The notes under the pieces were generated by a model, which did not search any database, had not been told where the DNA came from, and was given only the letters and a program-made list of their open reading frames with translations. A stretch of 7,083 nt of DNA from Aquiluna sp. (GTDB taxonomy: Bacteria; Actinomycetota; Actinomycetes; Actinomycetales; Microbacteriaceae), in NCBI GenBank assembly GCA_018402615.1, contig JAGYIH010000044.1:1-7083 (forward strand), in the 5' to 3' direction. Positions 1 through 5,673 of this stretch are shown one piece after another (the first letter of the stretch is position 1; the number at the start of each line of letters is the position of its first letter). The position numbers and the translations under genes are program-made.

Positions 1-965
1 AGATAGGTGATTACTGCCACCGAAGCCAGCGAGAGAATCAATGACGGGAAGAAGATCACCAAGTCTGCATAAACACCGATTCTGGGGTCTCCCGGTGCCA
101 AAGCTCGGAGTTCAAGAATTCCCAGCATCGAAGCGGCCGCCCAAATCAATGCCTCCATGCTGGCTGGCCGCTTGCCTAGAGTCATTTGGCTCGCAACCCA
201 AAGCAGAGCAAGAGTGGCAATCAAGATAAAACCGTAAATGAATACTGCAATTGCTTTGACTGCAAATGAGCGCTCAATGAATGCATAAAAGGAGATCTTG
301 CCCTCAAAGCGCTCGAAGTCGATTACCTCTAGATTTCTGGCATCAACATCGGATGCGTAACCAATGTCAAAGGCGCCAAGTCGCTCATAGGTGACATCAA
401 AGCCCGGAACCGGCGAAGTGTAGAAATAGTCAAAGGTTTGAACCGGGCCGTAGGGCTGATCCTCGCTTAGTCGAGTCTCAACCCTGGCGAAACTGTCCAT
501 CACATAAAAATCAAAGGGATACAGTGCATCCTGAGCGCGATCTGGATAGTCGGTACTCAATACATCCACCGTTGCCAAAACTCCGCCAATTTGATCACCG
601 GCCGTGAATTCATTCAGGCCGGTGTTTTGAGAATCAACAAAGAACCTGATGTCTTGATTTGTAAGCACCGACGAGGAAAACTGCTTTGCGATGTCATCGG
701 TTGGCCATGGATAGTAGGCCATCTCAGCCCGCTCAGTCTCGGGATCAAATGAGAGCATTTGAACGTAGACGGCTACTGAATCCTGGCCAAAGTCAGTGCT
801 CGACTCTCCAAACAGCCCAGTCTCAACGACCTTTACTCCACTTGGAGAGTAGGCATCCGCCAGAAACGATAGTGCTGGGAAAAAAACGGCTAGCGCGAGA
901 GCAGAGGCGATAAAGGCTATTCGCACCCGCTTCCCGGCGAAGTAGGTGCGTTTGAATCCGCTCAC
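1..965 (-). CDS. DUF4436-like integral membrane protein, C-terminus cut off by window edge
   Basis: An open frame of 321 codons reads leftward from GTG at 965-963 to the window edge without a stop. The N terminus has a positively charged head and a membrane segment (about residues 14-37), followed by a roughly 195-residue extracytoplasmic region. Three further hydrophobic segments follow (about 234-258, 270-287 and 297-320). The YPFDFY motif near residue 149 and the stretch RALAPGDPRIG between the last two membrane segments match my memory of DUF4436, an actinobacterial membrane family of unknown function usually near 300 residues, so only a short tail should be missing. The GTG overlaps the TGA of the upstream secreted-protein gene (GTGA, 962-965) and no clear Shine-Dalgarno precedes it, which points to translational coupling. 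A GTG at codon 14 is a less likely alternative start. The family call is from recalled pattern only; the role is unknown, perhaps partnering protein A at the membrane. Confidence 0.75.
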   Translation of the reverse strand, partial: MSGFKRTYFAGKRVRIAFIASALALAVFFPALSFLADAYSPSGVKVVETGLFGESSTDFGQDSVAVYVQMLSFDPETERAEMAYYPWPTDDIAKQFSSSVLTNQDIRFFVDSQNTGLNEFTAGDQIGGVLATVDVLSTDYPDRAQDALYPFDFYVMDSFARVETRLSEDQPYGPVQTFDYFYTSPVPGFDVTYERLGAFDIGYASDVDARNLEVIDFERFEGKISFYAFIERSFAVKAIAVFIYGFILIATLALLWVASQMTLGKRPASMEALIWAAASMLGILELRALAPGDPRIGVYADLVIFFPSLILSLASVAVITY

Positions 966-2755
966 TTGCTAACGACCAGCACTCGACCGTTGTAGCTTCT
1001 GGCCTGGGTGGTCTTGGTTTGATACCAATAGCTCAAATCTGGACGCAATGACTTTGCATAGTCGCAAGCGAGCTTGGCTCGTTTTCTAACCAGGATGTTT
1101 TCACTAAGAGGCTGGTCGAAGTAACGGATGCCAGTGCAGATGAACTTGGTATTGCCATCGCCTTTTGCCAAGGTTGCTCTGATCTGGGCCTTTTGCTGAT
1201 TTGTGAGAGCGGTTGTGCGGCCAACGTGCTTGCTTAGAGTCCTAATTTGAGACTGCTTAATCTGAACCTGAATCTCCTTTTCGGAGAATGTGAAGCCATA
1301 GGCTGCGAGTTTCAGCCAGCCATCGCGTTCAGAAACGACCGTGGTCGCTATTGTCTCGTTGCCCATCTCTCCGATCACTGAGACATTCGCGGATATTGGA
1401 GCCTTACTGAAGCCGTAAAGACATCTAGCCGTTTCGCTCCTCATCACAAGGTCGTAGGTACCAAGGTTCAGCGTCTGTCCATCGGGCTCGTGGTGAAGCC
1501 CCGCGACTCGATAGGACAGAAATCCTGAATCAAAATCGGGAATGGCGCCGGTGTAGGTCATCGCATTAGTTGTGACGATGCCCAAAACTTGGGATTTGCC
1601 CTCCAGGCAGCGCTGACCCTCAGGACTATTGCCAGCTGCCTGTCGTCCACTAATGGAATTCATAGACCAAACCGTGGAAACACCGGCAGCCTTGTCTCCA
1701 ACCCGATCTCGCATGCCGTTGACAATTTCCATGGCCCTCTCGCTAGCTGCGGAGAAAAGAGTAAAGGGTCCTCCGTGAGCGTTCTCATTGGGTGGTCCAA
1801 CAATGTCAGGGTCCCCTTTTGAAAGTGAGTGAGTGGCCAAGAACCTGGGAACCTCAACTGGCGAGCCTTGGATAGAGACTCTCGAGTAGTTGGAATCCAG
1901 CTCCTCAATGCTGATAGTCGGATCCTGTATTCGACCTCGGAACCAGCCAGTCAAGTTGTTTGTCAAAATCATCGAGACTCTGAACGAGGTGCTCGGCGCG
2001 AACTCGAGCTCAACCCCACAAAGATTCGTGTCCTGGTAGACGCAGCCCTGAACATTAGAAGCGCCAATTGAATTGGCTTTTCCGTCAGCCGTCAACTCCT
2101 GGATTTCCGCAACGGCAGGCTCAGTTCCTGGTCTTGAAACGGGCTTTGTTGGATAGAGCCTGAGAGACAAGCCCTCCGCTGAAAAAGAAGGCTGGGGTTC
2201 GGTTTCTGTGCGTGTGAGCCAGAAACTGAGCTTGGCTTCGACCGTGTACTCTCCGGTCTCACTATTTTGAATTTCTGATTCAAAAATTGCTGGAGTTGTT
2301 CCACTTGGCACGCCGAGATCTGGACGGCCAGTGAATCGCATTCCAGCAGTCGTGCCTTTGTAGGTGGCGTTTACAAAACTTTGGTCCACGCCTGCAACCG
2401 CCAGGGATTCAATACAATTCTCAACTATCTCACCGCAGATTGGCAGCACGGCTTGTCCTCCGACATTTACATTCTCGTCCCGACCGCAGTTGAGATCTTC
2501 CCCCAGCTCTGCACAAATTTCTCGATCAGATCGAGTTTCGCCATTTCCGATTTCTGAGATGACTATCGTGCCGCCGTCACCACCCTCCTCAGCTACAAAT
2601 AGAAGGTCATTACCTTGCGTGTAGTCGGGTGCGAAACCAGAAGCCTCGATGGCCTGGACATCGGGCGACCAGGCTGGAGTTGCTCCTGCCGGCACAGCGA
2701 ATGTCAAGGTCACTGCAAGTGCCGAGAGCGTCGCGGCTATCTTCCTTATTTTCAT
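962..2755 (-). CDS. Secreted protein A, cysteine-rich paralogue family, 597 aa
   Basis: The start chosen is ATG at 2755-2753, because a GGGGG ribosome site lies 4 nt upstream and a classic Sec signal peptide follows at once (MKIRK head, hydrophobic core, likely cleavage after AGA near residue 25). An in-frame start 15 codons upstream (GTG at 2800) would spoil the signal peptide and run through the candidate promoter. The mature protein has ten cysteines that fall into five close or conserved pairs (81/90, 107/114, 238/246, 383/445, 540/564), as expected for disulfides outside the cytoplasm. The motif CIES at 114-117 recurs in proteins B and C. Residues from about 360 to 475 are highly similar to protein C (TYDL-MRSE-ARCLYG-SKAP). 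The last ~90 residues (FICTG, RKRAKLACDYAK, GRVLVVSK) match the end of protein B and may be an OmpA-like or wall-binding module. No membrane anchor or sortase signal is visible. Its stop overlaps the start of the DUF4436 gene. I do not recognise a named family. Confidence 0.88.
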   Translation of the reverse strand: MKIRKIAATLSALAVTLTFAVPAGATPAWSPDVQAIEASGFAPDYTQGNDLLFVAEEGGDGGTIVISEIGNGETRSDREICAELGEDLNCGRDENVNVGGQAVLPICGEIVENCIESLAVAGVDQSFVNATYKGTTAGMRFTGRPDLGVPSGTTPAIFESEIQNSETGEYTVEAKLSFWLTRTETEPQPSFSAEGLSLRLYPTKPVSRPGTEPAVAEIQELTADGKANSIGASNVQGCVYQDTNLCGVELEFAPSTSFRVSMILTNNLTGWFRGRIQDPTISIEELDSNYSRVSIQGSPVEVPRFLATHSLSKGDPDIVGPPNENAHGGPFTLFSAASERAMEIVNGMRDRVGDKAAGVSTVWSMNSISGRQAAGNSPEGQRCLEGKSQVLGIVTTNAMTYTGAIPDFDSGFLSYRVAGLHHEPDGQTLNLGTYDLVMRSETARCLYGFSKAPISANVSVIGEMGNETIATTVVSERDGWLKLAAYGFTFSEKEIQVQIKQSQIRTLSKHVGRTTALTNQQKAQIRATLAKGDGNTKFICTGIRYFDQPLSENILVRKRAKLACDYAKSLRPDLSYWYQTKTTQARSYNGRVLVVSK

Positions 2756-2759
2756 GGTT

Positions 2760-2769
2760 CCCCCATCCC
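2760..2769 (-). promoter_or_regulatory. Ribosome binding site of protein A
   Basis: On the minus strand GGGATGGGGG precedes the ATG at 2755 by 4 nt. It decides the start over the in-frame GTG 15 codons upstream. The five-G run recurs before the starts of proteins B and C. Confidence 0.6.
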
Positions 2770-2783
2770 ACAGACCACTTACC

Positions 2784-2812
2784 ACTCTATTGCGCACCAC
2801 TTTCTAGGGCAA
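2784..2812 (-). promoter_or_regulatory. Candidate promoter of the protein A - DUF4436 pair
   Basis: Reading the minus strand, TTGCCC (2812-2807) and TAGAGT (2789-2784) are separated by 17 nt, each with four of six matches to the sigma-70-type consensus. The predicted transcript would begin near 2777 and give a leader of about 22 nt. An alternative pairing uses TTGACC at 2831-2826 as -35 with TAGAAA at 2806-2801 as -10, but its spacer is 19 nt. In the first model the GGTCAA tandem repeat lies directly upstream of the -35 box, where a class II activator would bind. Prediction by eye only. Confidence 0.35.
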
Positions 2813-2814
2813 CC

Positions 2815-2831
2815 GGTCAAGCCCAGGTCAA
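2815..2831. promoter_or_regulatory. Tandem GGTCAA direct repeat (11-bp period), candidate operator
   Basis: GGTCAA occurs at 2815-2820 and again at 2826-2831, so the unit repeats every 11 bp, about one helical turn, with a 5-nt gap. The same arrangement is found at 5572-5588 in the other divergent intergenic region. Direct repeats with an 11-bp period are typical of OmpR/PhoB-type winged-helix regulators (PhoB, PhoP, MtrA) and of SARP activators. The element lies between the candidate -35 boxes of the divergent genes for proteins A and B, so one bound factor could act on both. Confidence 0.6.
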
Positions 2832-2841
2832 TTGGGCTTGA
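2817..2841. repeat. Perfect inverted repeat, 9-bp arms, 7-nt centre
   Basis: The arms TCAAGCCCA (2817-2825) and TGGGCTTGA (2833-2841) are exact reverse complements, with GGTCAAT between them. The dyad overlaps the tandem GGTCAA element and its right arm overlaps the candidate -35 box of protein B (TTGAAT). It lies between divergent genes, so it is not a terminator. A dimeric repressor or activator site is the natural reading. No comparable dyad is seen in the second divergent region. Confidence 0.6.
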
Positions 2842-2866
2842 ATTATTTGGCTGCTCGGTGTAAACA
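2838..2866 (+). promoter_or_regulatory. Candidate promoter of protein B
   Basis: TTGAAT (2838-2843) matches four of six -35 positions and is followed after 17 nt by TAAACA (2861-2866), a weak -10 box with three of six matches. Transcription would start near 2873, leaving a leader of about 26 nt before the ATG at 2899. The weak -10 would fit a promoter that needs an activator at the GGTCAA repeat 6 nt upstream, but this is inference. Confidence 0.3.
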
Positions 2867-2889
2867 AGTATTTGCATGTACACACAATA

Positions 2890-2894
2890 GGGGG
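2890..2894 (+). promoter_or_regulatory. Ribosome binding site of protein B
   Basis: GGGGG lies 4 nt before the ATG at 2899, the same sequence and spacing as for protein A. It supports this start over the in-frame ATG at 2872, which would put nine extra residues including a cysteine before the signal peptide. Confidence 0.6.
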
Positions 2895-2898
2895 ATGC

Positions 2899-4731
2899 AT
2901 GAAAAACATTTTGCGCAGGCTGGGAGCTGGAATAGCTACCGCCGCACTGGCCTCAGTAGTTTTGGTTCCGGCAATGCCTGCCGCTGCGGACCTAGCTGTG
3001 CCGAAGACAACATGGCCGGTTTGTGATGATTTCCGCGTCGATTTTTGTATCGAGTCGGTCTCGATCCGTCCACTAGGCACAAAGTCCGAACTTGAACTTC
3101 AGTGGTATGACTCTGGCACAGGGCCAGAGGCTCTTCCTGAGGAGGAGGCAGCAGTCTCCACAATCACAGGACCTGCAACCATCAACCCAGGAGAGACCGC
3201 AACCTTCACCGCTGCGCTCCCTGAGCTCTATGCAGGCCTACAGGCAATTTTCCGAAGCCAGGGTCTTGGAACTCTTACCGCTGAGGCTTCAGACGTTTCC
3301 ACAGTTGCGGCAACCCTTGCAACTTCCGCCGAGGACCTTGGATCAACTCAGCTGAGTCTTTTCGTTGACATCAATGGCGATGGTGAGTTCACAAATGACG
3401 AGCAGGTTGATGTCTGGGGTGTTTCTGTTGGAACACCATCTCAGGTCGGTACCGGAGTGACCGAAACTATGGCCGGTAGGGCTATTGCTGGTCGCTGGTC
3501 GCACCCCAAGTGGGAGGTTTACGGCCTTAACCAGTATGGTTTCGATGGTCTATCGATTGACCTGAAGACCGCAAACGCGTTCACCAACCACCTCTTCTTC
3601 ACTGTCTACCCAGTCAAGGCTTCACCAACTAACGCAACTGCCATTGCTGTTCTAGCTGACGGTTCGGGTCGCACCGCGAACATGAGCCTCGATGACAAGG
3701 TGACTGTGAAGGTGCGCACTGGAGAGATTCAGACCGGTGTCTCCATCGGTATCGCAAACAACCTCCTATTGCAGGCAACTCCAGGCAATGTTGAGGAAGA
3801 GCTACCTAGCACTCTTGTAATCTCGGGCACTCCAGTTCCAGTTCCCCAGATTTCCAACCTTTCTCAGTGCACCGGTGAAACCGGTGTGGCCACTGCGGTT
3901 GTGAACACAATTCAAGGCTTTGTCCTTGTTGAAAATGACAACATGGGAATGGGTGTTGATGGTCTTTCGGGACGCATGGCAGTCGCCTCCAACGGTGTCT
4001 CTTGTGGAGTCAGTACCCCGGTATGGAGCGAAGAAACCGAGACCCTAACCTGGCAAGCCTCCGCTCCCCACTTTGAGCCAGACGGCGTGACAACCAACAA
4101 GGGCTTCTACAAGGCTGTGATTCCAGCCAACGATGCACTTCTGCTTTGGGGCTTGACTGACCCACGTCGTGCCGTAACTGCTCTTACCGTTCAGGTCACT
4201 GAGGAGACCGGAGGACCAGCAGTATTCGCCTCCAAGATCTCCTACCTATTCGGCGACATCATCATTGATGTAACCGGATTTGAGTTCTCCAAGCCAAAGA
4301 TTCAAATTGGTAAGAAGGCTGGAGCGGTCACCTTTGCTAAGAAGCGAACCCTGACATGCACTGATCCTTCGACTAAGGAGAAGTTCACCGTGACTGACGC
4401 CTACGGATGCCCTAAAGCACCTGAGAAGCCAGTTCAGAACTTCTTGATGCAGTCAGGCAGCAGCATGACTGCGCTAAGCAGTGCTCAGCAAGCGCAGGTG
4501 AAGCGCTACTTCAACGGCTTCTTGGAAGCAAACAAGTTCATCTGCACCGGCACCTACAAAGAGGGTGCCACAAGGGCTCAGATGATTGATGCCCGCAAGC
4601 GCGCCAAGGCAGCTTGCGAATACGCCAAGAAGCAGGACCCAACTTTGTCCTACTGGTTCCAGACCAAGCCAACCAAGGCTGCCAGTTATGTGAACCGAGT
4701 TCTTGTAACAATGAAGAACCAAAGAGACTAA
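2899..4731 (+). CDS. Secreted protein B with EF-hand-like calcium loop, 610 aa
   Basis: The start at ATG 2899 is supported by its GGGGG site and by the signal peptide that follows (MKNILRRLGAG, hydrophobic core, likely cleavage after AAA at residue 30). The first cysteine pair (42/50) ends in CIES, as in protein A. DINGDGEFTNDE at residues 157-168 fits the canonical 12-residue EF-hand or dockerin-type loop, with acidic or Asn ligands at positions 1, 3, 5 and 12 and Gly at 6, so calcium binding is plausible. Residues 392-397 (FEPDG region) and 461-470 (GFEFSKPKIQ) align with protein A. Relative to A there is an insert near 480-515 with TLTC and YGCP, resembling lysine-rich cysteine-pair segments of actinobacterial exported proteins. 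The C-terminal ~90 residues (NKFICTG, RKRAKAACEYAKK, NRVLV) match A. All eight cysteines can pair. Lysine is almost always AAG, unlike A, which suggests high expression. It ends in tandem stops TAATAG. Function unknown. Confidence 0.9.
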   Translation: MKNILRRLGAGIATAALASVVLVPAMPAAADLAVPKTTWPVCDDFRVDFCIESVSIRPLGTKSELELQWYDSGTGPEALPEEEAAVSTITGPATINPGETATFTAALPELYAGLQAIFRSQGLGTLTAEASDVSTVAATLATSAEDLGSTQLSLFVDINGDGEFTNDEQVDVWGVSVGTPSQVGTGVTETMAGRAIAGRWSHPKWEVYGLNQYGFDGLSIDLKTANAFTNHLFFTVYPVKASPTNATAIAVLADGSGRTANMSLDDKVTVKVRTGEIQTGVSIGIANNLLLQATPGNVEEELPSTLVISGTPVPVPQISNLSQCTGETGVATAVVNTIQGFVLVENDNMGMGVDGLSGRMAVASNGVSCGVSTPVWSEETETLTWQASAPHFEPDGVTTNKGFYKAVIPANDALLLWGLTDPRRAVTALTVQVTEETGGPAVFASKISYLFGDIIIDVTGFEFSKPKIQIGKKAGAVTFAKKRTLTCTDPSTKEKFTVTDAYGCPKAPEKPVQNFLMQSGSSMTALSSAQQAQVKRYFNGFLEANKFICTGTYKEGATRAQMIDARKRAKAACEYAKKQDPTLSYWFQTKPTKAASYVNRVLVTMKNQRD

Positions 4732-4747
4732 TAGCAGGTCAATAGGA

Positions 4748-4778
4748 AACGCCCTCGGGAAACCGGGGGCGTTTTCTT
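4748..4778 (+). terminator. Rho-independent terminator of protein B, possibly bidirectional
   Basis: AACGCCCTCGG (4748-4758) pairs with CCGGGGGCGTT (4763-4773) in an 11-bp stem with one G-T wobble, closed by a GAAA tetraloop and followed by TTTCTTT. It starts 17 nt after the stop of protein B. On the minus strand the trailing tract is poorer in T, so it would serve the convergent LuxR-type gene (stop at 4790) only weakly. Confidence 0.9.
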
Positions 4779-4789
4779 TACCCTGTTCG

Positions 4790-5545
4790 CTAAGTGTTTT
4801 GGAGAGTGGACCAGGCCAGAGACGCCTCTTCTCTGGACTTAACTCCGAGGATTTTGAAGATTCGAATCGTGTCTTGCTTTATGGTGCTCTCAGAAAAGCG
4901 CAGTTCTCTAGCGATTCGCTGGTTGGTATGCCCAAGAGCAATCAACTTGAGCACTTCTCGCTCGCGCTCACTCAGAGACCCAACGGCAAACTGGGCATCC
5001 TCACCATAATCACTGACCGGGACTGGGTTCCTGGCTAATTCGTCGGACCAGCTCTTTGATAAAAAGACCTCACCGGCGGAGGCAAAGACCTCCCAGATTC
5101 TTGAATCGATCCCAAGTTGATCCAAAGGCTTTGAAAACGTAATGCCAAAACCACCTGCTCTTGCTCCTCGGTATTTGAGAGGCAAGCAGACAAAGGATTG
5201 GCCGGGAGATGCCAAGTGCCCCTTATCTGGGTACTTGGTGATGTATTCGTCCCAGGTGGAGTAAACCATGACCTTCCCAGAGCGTATGGTCTCAGTTATC
5301 GACATGTTTTCCCAAATTGATGGCCTGCCGGTATTTGCCACCCTCTGCTGTGAGTAACCGAAGGAGCCAATCATCGAGATTCGGTTGTCTGAATCTAGTC
5401 TTGCAACATAGGTGGCTATCACTCCGAAATCTTGCAAGACATTCAGCGCCATGGATCGACAAAAACTGTCTGCGTTATCAGCATCGGACAGAGCGTGCAG
5501 GGTGCCAAGAATCAGGTCGTAGTGATCCCTTGCGACTCGCTCCAC
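4790..5545 (-). CDS. GAF-LuxR family transcriptional regulator, 251 aa
   Basis: The C-terminal part (residues 190-250) is a LuxR/NarL-type helix-turn-helix: LSEREREVLKLIALGHTNQ, then the recognition-helix region SESTIKQDTIRIFKILGV. The N-terminal part (about 15-160) looks like a GAF sensor domain, with the end pattern FVCLPLKYRG...GGFGITF typical of that fold. An acidic, proline-containing linker (about 168-188) joins them. There is no receiver domain with a phospho-aspartate, so it is not a classical two-component response regulator; a ligand or another cue sensed by the GAF domain is likely, but unknown. The GTG at 5545 is the only possible upstream start because an in-frame TGA lies two codons before it, and AGGGG sits 7 nt upstream. 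The gene is single, divergent from protein C and convergent with protein B, so local control of the secreted proteins or of itself is a reasonable inference. Confidence 0.9.
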   Translation of the reverse strand: MERVARDHYDLILGTLHALSDADNADSFCRSMALNVLQDFGVIATYVARLDSDNRISMIGSFGYSQQRVANTGRPSIWENMSITETIRSGKVMVYSTWDEYITKYPDKGHLASPGQSFVCLPLKYRGARAGGFGITFSKPLDQLGIDSRIWEVFASAGEVFLSKSWSDELARNPVPVSDYGEDAQFAVGSLSEREREVLKLIALGHTNQRIARELRFSESTIKQDTIRIFKILGVKSREEASLAWSTLQNT

Positions 5546-5552
5546 GATTCAG

Positions 5553-5557
5553 CCCCT
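5553..5557 (-). promoter_or_regulatory. Ribosome binding site of the LuxR-type regulator
   Basis: AGGGG on the minus strand lies 7 nt before the GTG at 5545, normal Shine-Dalgarno spacing. With the in-frame TGA just upstream of the GTG it fixes the start. Confidence 0.65.
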
Positions 5558-5571
5558 AATTTCCATGCATC

Positions 5572-5588
5572 GGTCAATGACTGGTCAA
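5572..5588. promoter_or_regulatory. Second tandem GGTCAA direct repeat (11-bp period), candidate operator
   Basis: GGTCAA occurs at 5572-5577 and 5583-5588, the same 11-bp period and 5-nt gap as at 2815-2831, each time with C before the first unit. A third single copy is at 5618-5623, between the candidate -35 and -10 boxes of protein C. The pair lies 27 nt upstream of the LuxR-type start and 13 nt upstream of the candidate -35 of protein C, so it could serve either divergent gene or both. Confidence 0.6.
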
Positions 5589-5601
5589 ACCTAAAACAGA
5601 T

Positions 5602-5629
5602 TTGAAAATTTCGTGAAGGTCAATATACA
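5602..5629 (+). promoter_or_regulatory. Candidate promoter of protein C
   Basis: TTGAAA (5602-5607, five of six matches) and TATACA (5624-5629, four of six) are separated by 16 nt. Transcription would begin near 5636, leaving a leader of about 38 nt that contains a small hairpin (TTCGG/CCGAA, 5643-5656) just before the ribosome site. This is the best promoter match in the window, but it is judged by eye. Confidence 0.45.
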
Positions 5630-5662
5630 TTTCGCCCTAGAATTCGGTTGTCCGAACGGGGT

Positions 5663-5667
5663 GGGGG
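5663..5667 (+). promoter_or_regulatory. Ribosome binding site of protein C
   Basis: GGGGG within GGGGTGGGGG lies 6 nt before the ATG at 5674, matching the G-run used by proteins A and B. Confidence 0.55.
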
Positions 5668-5673
5668 TTTCGA

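Noticed and set aside
2858..2883. GTGTA...TACAC short inverted repeat upstream of protein B
   Set aside because: Arms of 5 bp spaced 16 nt apart are weak and easily found by chance in AT-rich leader DNA.
3502..3522. WSHPKWE in protein B resembles the Strep-tag sequence WSHPQFEK
   Set aside because: It lies inside a natural coding region, differs at two key positions and has no vector context, so it is coincidence.
3556..3561. TTGACC (reverse of GGTCAA) inside protein B
   Set aside because: Isolated copy within a coding region, explained by Ile-Asp-Leu codons.
4737..4742. Single GGTCAA just after the stop of protein B
   Set aside because: One hexamer is expected by chance several times in 7 kb on two strands; no partner at 11 bp and no promoter downstream.
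5643..5656. Small hairpin TTCGG-TTGT-CCGAA in the leader of protein C
   Set aside because: Only a 5-bp stem with no T tract and no riboswitch-like context; mentioned with the promoter but not called as a regulator.
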